Shown: positions 59,569 through 64,000 of the stretch, piece after piece
Layout of the letters: the number at the start of each line of letters is the position of its first letter
Numbering within the stretch: the first letter of the stretch is position 1
The notes under the pieces: model-generated
The model's input: only the letters and a program-made list of their open reading frames with translations
What the model was told of the DNA's origin: nothing
Database searches by the model: none
NCBI RefSeq assembly: GCF_963678635.1
Contig: NC_087070.1
Span: forward strand, 11,256,539-11,320,538
Source of the DNA: Symsagittifera roscoffensis
Taxonomy: Eukaryota; Xenacoelomorpha; Acoela; Convolutidae
Reading direction: 5' to 3'
DNA length: 64,000 nt
Translations under genes and position numbers: made by a program

Positions 59569-62457
59569 ACTTAGAGGGAGACAGGGAACTGTAGATTCAT
59601 TTAATTGGTATTCTAGAAGGTCTGTGTTTTCATTAATTGTTGTATTATTAAATTTTCGAAAGTGTTTTTTTTCCTAAAATAGTTGTATCTGCCTTGACGG
59701 GTTTAGTTTTATATTTGTGCCATGATTTTAGTTGTCTAATTACTGGGTCAAGATTTTGATATTGTTTCAAAGTATTAATTGTAATTTTATCTGTTGGGGG
59801 GAGAAAAATGTTTTCAATTTCTAATTTAGATAAAGGAATTGTATCAAGTGGGTCATGGAGGTCAAAAACTTGATTTATTGTGTATTTGGAATCGTTTGTT
59901 TGTGGTCCTGATAAATTTATTTGATCAATTAGATTTTCTTTTTCAATTAATGGAAAAAGGTCTTTTTTATGTGGGTATTGTTTTACTCTTTTTTTTGGTG
60001 TTATTTTTTATCCATTGTGAATATGGAATTGGTTTAAAAGTTGATGTTCCAAGTAGATCAACTTCGTAGTGGTTATTTTGGCAATCTAAATAAAGTGGAA
60101 AGTGTTGTAGATTATTTATCTGTGATTGTTCAACGTCAGTTTTTACTGCATATTTGCATTCTAGTCGGGGTGATGTTTCATTTTCTGCAAGGTAGAATTT
60201 TATATTTTTGGGTATTTCAACTGTAGTTTTACGTGTAAGTAATTTAGGTGGTGTATTTCGACTTAATGTGTCTGGTAATGCAAGATTTTTTCCTGCTGTC
60301 CAAACTATATGTAAGTTTGGGAATTTCATTAGGATTAATTGAAATCTATAAACTCGGTGATTTGGATTGGATTTTTGTGTAAAGAGAAAAATGATTGGTT
60401 TGTGATCTGTAAATTGAACTGTTGGATGTTTTGATCCAAGTATCAGAAATTCATATTCTGTTAGTGTATATGTTATGGCTGTACATTCTCTCATTAGAGT
60501 TGAAAGTCGTAGCTCTGCTTGAGTGAATAATCGAGAATTTGCTGATATAAGGTTCATTTTGTTTGTACCATTATGTGATTGTAATAATGCTGCGCCGATG
60601 CCAAAATTCGAAGCATCGAACATTGCATAGAATGGTTGATTTGGATCTGGAATTGTATTCGAAATTTGTTCAGTTTAATTTCTTCAAATCGTGCTTGATG
60701 TTCTGTGTTCCATTCAAAATTATTTTGTTGTCTAAGTATATTATAGAAAGGTCTTAGGTATAATTGCATTTTATAGACATATTTGCTTAAAAAGTTTAAC
60801 ACTCCAAGGAATTCTTGGATTTTTTTTTGTTTGTTGGTGGTTGGAGCTTCTGAATAGCATCAATACGTGATTTCAAGAGAGTGATTGTTTTTCTTTCTAT
60901 ATTGTGTCCTAAGAATTTAACTCGTGTTAAAAAGAAGTGTGATTTATCGGGGGCGGCCTTCAGATTTTCGTTCTGAAGTATTTTGTGATAGTGTTCTAAA
61001 ACATTGAACATTTCTTCTTTTGTTTGTGATTGCATAAAAAAATCGTCTAAATAAGTGATTGCGTTTTTCTTGAGTATTAGTGGTCTAAAATTTTTGCTCA
61101 TAAAAGCTGAAAATGCTGCTGGTCCTATGGATATTCCATAGAATAGGCGGTTGAATTCTTATTGCTGATTTCCAATAACAAATTGTGTTAAGCGTCGCGA
61201 TTGTTCATCTAGTGGCATTTGATTGTATGCACTATTCATATCTGCGGTTGTAAAGTATTTTCCATTTATTTTTGTTAAAATAACTTGTATTGGTTCAATA
61301 GGCCAATTGCATTTTGATTCGTCTATTAGTGAATTAAGATATCTAGCGTCTAGAACAATTTTTAATGATTCTCCTTTTGCTAGGATGATAACAGGGTTGA
61401 TAAATGTGTTACCTTTTGGTTGTTCGTCTTTGTTTACCGGTGATATAATTTTGTATTGTTCTAAAATATCGAGTAATCTGTTCACTTTATCGTGTAAATG
61501 AATTGGTACTTTACTTGCTCTTTGTTTTTTGAAAACTGCGTCAGGTTTTAATGGGAGATGTAGTGATGAACTGATTTTGCCAACATCAAATTTGGATGTT
61601 GCATAGACTGATGAATATTTTATTAGCTGTTTGGCTAATTTATCAAATTCTATTTGTGTTATTTGTGAATGTTGGAAGTTAAACATTGTTAAAAATTTCT
61701 GTTGATTCTCTGTATAGTTATTTATGTTGGATGTAGGTTTGAAATATGGGGTTTTTGTGAAATAATCTGTATTTCTTTTTTCATTACTTATTATATTATT
61801 TATGGATAATTCTTCATTAAGAATTGTGGATTGACAAATATCTAATAATTGGAGTATATTATTTACGCGGTATGCTTTTTCGTGTATTGGTGATATCGTA
61901 GCGTTGGTTTCGCAATAGCCTAAAAGTCCTAAAGGTAATGTTACTTGATAAAGTGTATTGTTGTATACATGTAGAGATATAATATCTGAATTCGAGTTTT
62001 TCAAATATTTTATGGATGAGATTGTGATTTTGAAAAACATATGGATAGGTTTGAATTCAAAATCTGACATACAGAGTTGTTGTTTATTTTGCTTTTTATC
62101 ATATTGGTGTACTTGTTTTTTTGAAAAATTATATTTGTTTCCTGATAGTGGTTTCAGGTGTTTTCTTTGTTGGTTATATATTGGATAAAATTTTGAAAAG
62201 AATGGTGGTTGTTTATTTAATCTTTGAAAAAATGTTAGTGATGTGTCTTTTGTTTTTGTGTATTTATCTTTGATTAGTATTTTACTATTTAAGATGTTGA
62301 TTGTTGGTATATATTTAGAGATAAAGGGTATTCCAATGATATTGTGTTTAATATCAGTGATATGAAATATTTGTTTAAATGGTTTATTTAAAATTTTATT
62401 CTGCTCTATTGTTCTTGTGGGGAGAAGAAATAATTGAATTTTTCCATAGTTTACCAA
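59569..62457 (-). pseudogene. pol: Reverse transcriptase-RNase H, copy C
   Basis: An open stretch 62457-61159 covers the protease end and the first half of RT; a nonsense codon (Tyr to TAA) stops it just after FVIGNQQ. The active site reads YLDDFF (plus-strand 61033-61056), where A and B have YLDDVF. Frameshifts around 60830 and 60680 break the connection region. RNase H (60623-59967) keeps DASNFGIGAALLQ, MRECTAITYTL, FTDHKPI and LALPDTLSRN. The ~170-residue spacer before integrase is also damaged. Confidence 0.9.
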
Positions 62458-63624
62458 TGTCGATCCTTGTGCTGTTGCTAGTTTACTGGAGGTTTCAAGA
62501 GGCGTTAGTTTTGGGTGTAATGTTTTTATCTCAATCCATGTGGGAATGTTTATTATATTTGATTCTGCTCCTGAATCAATTAGAAAATCAATTTCACGAT
62601 CTGGTGGTTAAAATTCTTTGTTTCTTGGACTTTCTAAAAGAAATGGTATTGTCCAAATTTTTTCTTTAGGTTGTTCTTTTTGTATATTTTGATAGATGTG
62701 ATTTGTATTCAAGCAATTTGTTTTGTCATTTTCATTGGGTTTATTTGTAGTGTTGATTTCGTTAGTTTCTTGTGTTGTTTGTGTGGAATGGATGGGTTCA
62801 ATATAATAATTGTGAAGGAGTTCTAATTGGTTTTCATATATATGTGATGAAAAAGGTTGTTCATATATAATAGGTTCGTAATCATTTTCGACTGTTATCA
62901 TATTGATGGAGGTAGTGTTTTCTGTTTCACTTTCTGAATCTGATGATCCACAGTTTATTTGGTTTAGTTGTAGTTCGTCATTTACTGTGTCATCAATACC
63001 TGGGGGGTCTGATGTTGTTTCCGGATTTGATTGTACTTGATTTATATGTCTTTGATGTTTAGATGTACTACTTCTGTGGCGATTGTTGGAATTGTTATAA
63101 TGATTATTATTTCTGTGGGGTGATTGAGAATAATTTCTATAACGATTATTATAACTTGAATGTCGATTTTGTGAATTGTTTTGTGATCTATTTTGATAAT
63201 TATTGTTTGATCTGTGATAATTTGATCTGTTATATGAGTTATTTCTTGATCGATTGTTCGGGTAATTCTGATTTCGGTTGTTTGAATAACTTCTATTTCG
63301 ATTATTGGAGTAGTTTCTATTCCTATTATATGATGAGTTTCGTGACTGATTGTTTGGATAGTATCTATTCCTTGATTGGGAATTAGATCTAGAAACAAAT
63401 TGTGTTGTATTTGAATTTGATCTGGAATAGTTATTTCGACTATTTGGTCTATTGTAATGATTTTGTGATAAATTTTGTGTATTTCTTCGTTCTGGTGATC
63501 TTCCTCTATAACTTGAGTTATATGGTGATTGAGTTCTCGTGTAATTGGTATTGTTCGGAAGTGGTTTTCCTGAACTGTTGTTGCTGTATACATTTTTGTT
63601 CGGTAGATTTTGATCTTTTTTCAT
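62458..63624 (-). pseudogene. pro: Asn/Arg-rich linker and protease, copy C
   Basis: 338 codons open (63624-62608) cover the whole Asn/Arg/Ser/Tyr-rich linker and the acidic section to SPRNKEF, where a Gln codon has become TAA. The protease motif DFLIDSGAES follows at about 62560-62596. In gag direction the frame is continuous with the region upstream of 63624. Confidence 0.85.
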
Positions 63625-64000
63625 GTAGTGATAGAATGATTTATTTGGTTCTTTATATTTTTGAGGTTTGTTTTGATTGTCCTGTTGTTTTTGTCTACAT
63701 TCAGAAATACTATGTCCTTATCGTCGGCAATAATTACACCATTTTTTGAAAGATGGTTTGCCTTTAAAGTTTGGGTGTTTTTCATAAATATTGAGTATTT
63801 CAGTGATTTTTTCAACGAGGTCTGTATCTGATTCCTGTATATTGTTGATATTTGTGGTATTTGTTTCAATTCGGTTAACATATTGTAATTTCTGATTTTC
63901 TGTTTTTTCAAGCTCTGTTGCTCTAGCTTGTCTACTAGTTTTCGAAAATCTAAATCGGGCTCTCGAATTGAGGAGGGATGGGATGCTCTCTTTTTTATTG
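63625..64000 (-). pseudogene. gag: gag C-terminal part, copy C (partial)
   Basis: Contains the end of the capsid region and the zinc knuckle, in which a Tyr codon is changed to TAA (C..CRR*GHSISEC at about 63699-63740). A deletion in the stretch upstream shifts the frame. The gene continues beyond the window. Confidence 0.8.

Larger units (their letters stand above)
49485..64000 (-). mobile_element. Copy C of the retroelement (5' end outside window)
   Basis: Same gene order as copy B, without the internal duplication. It starts at the same terminal base (TGAGTTAGGA) against a different flank, a fragment of the host repeat family, and leaves the window inside gag. It is somewhat diverged from A and B and lacks some of their shared lesions, so it is an independent insertion. 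Confidence 0.9.

Overview
This window looks like AT-rich nuclear DNA of an invertebrate animal. There are no bacterial operons or ribosome-binding-site signals. Most of it is LTR-retrotransposon DNA, a decayed BEL/Pao element (a superfamily known only from animals) sits in the middle, and intron-like splice signals occur. I cannot name the species.

Layout. (1) 1-8808, + strand: copy A of a large Ty3/gypsy-type, env-bearing, retrovirus-like element, entering mid-gag and cut off early in env. (2) 9161 to about 30350, - strand: copy B of the same family, with a 5' leader, an extra basic ORF before gag, and an internal ~3.2 kb tandem duplication covering the integrase end, the small ORFs and the env start. 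A and B form a large inverted repeat. (3) 30351-49484: non-element DNA holding degenerate ~0.6-0.7 kb repeats, one long open exon encoding a NERD nuclease-like domain joined to an SF1-helicase ATPase (35488-37089), a dead BEL/Pao element with both LTRs (37218-43444) and a MITE-like element (48683-48884). (4) 49485-64000, - strand: copy C of the family, truncated by the window edge within gag.

Gene order of the big element, read across its three copies: ORF0 (basic, overlaps the gag start), then gag-protease-RT-RNase H-integrase as one ancestral frame, a ~0.6 kb spacer, ORF-a (76 aa, hydrophobic), ORF-b (62 aa, hydrophobic, joined to ORF-a by an ATGA overlap), ORF-P (about 385-390 codons, no AUG, Pro/Ser/Thr-rich, last codons overlap the env ATG), env (signal peptide, ectodomain, membrane anchor) running on in frame into a very long C-terminal region of unknown function, then a ~2 kb structured 3' terminal region. 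Coding content is near 15 kb, large for an LTR element. Each copy carries nonsense codons, frameshifts or deletions, so all three are fossils, but different genes survive in different copies. The accessory gene set and the oversized env product are the most novel things here; the NERD-helicase exon is second.

Limits: I could not find a matched LTR pair for the big element inside the window. Function calls for ORF0, ORF-a, ORF-b, ORF-P and the env tail are descriptions only.
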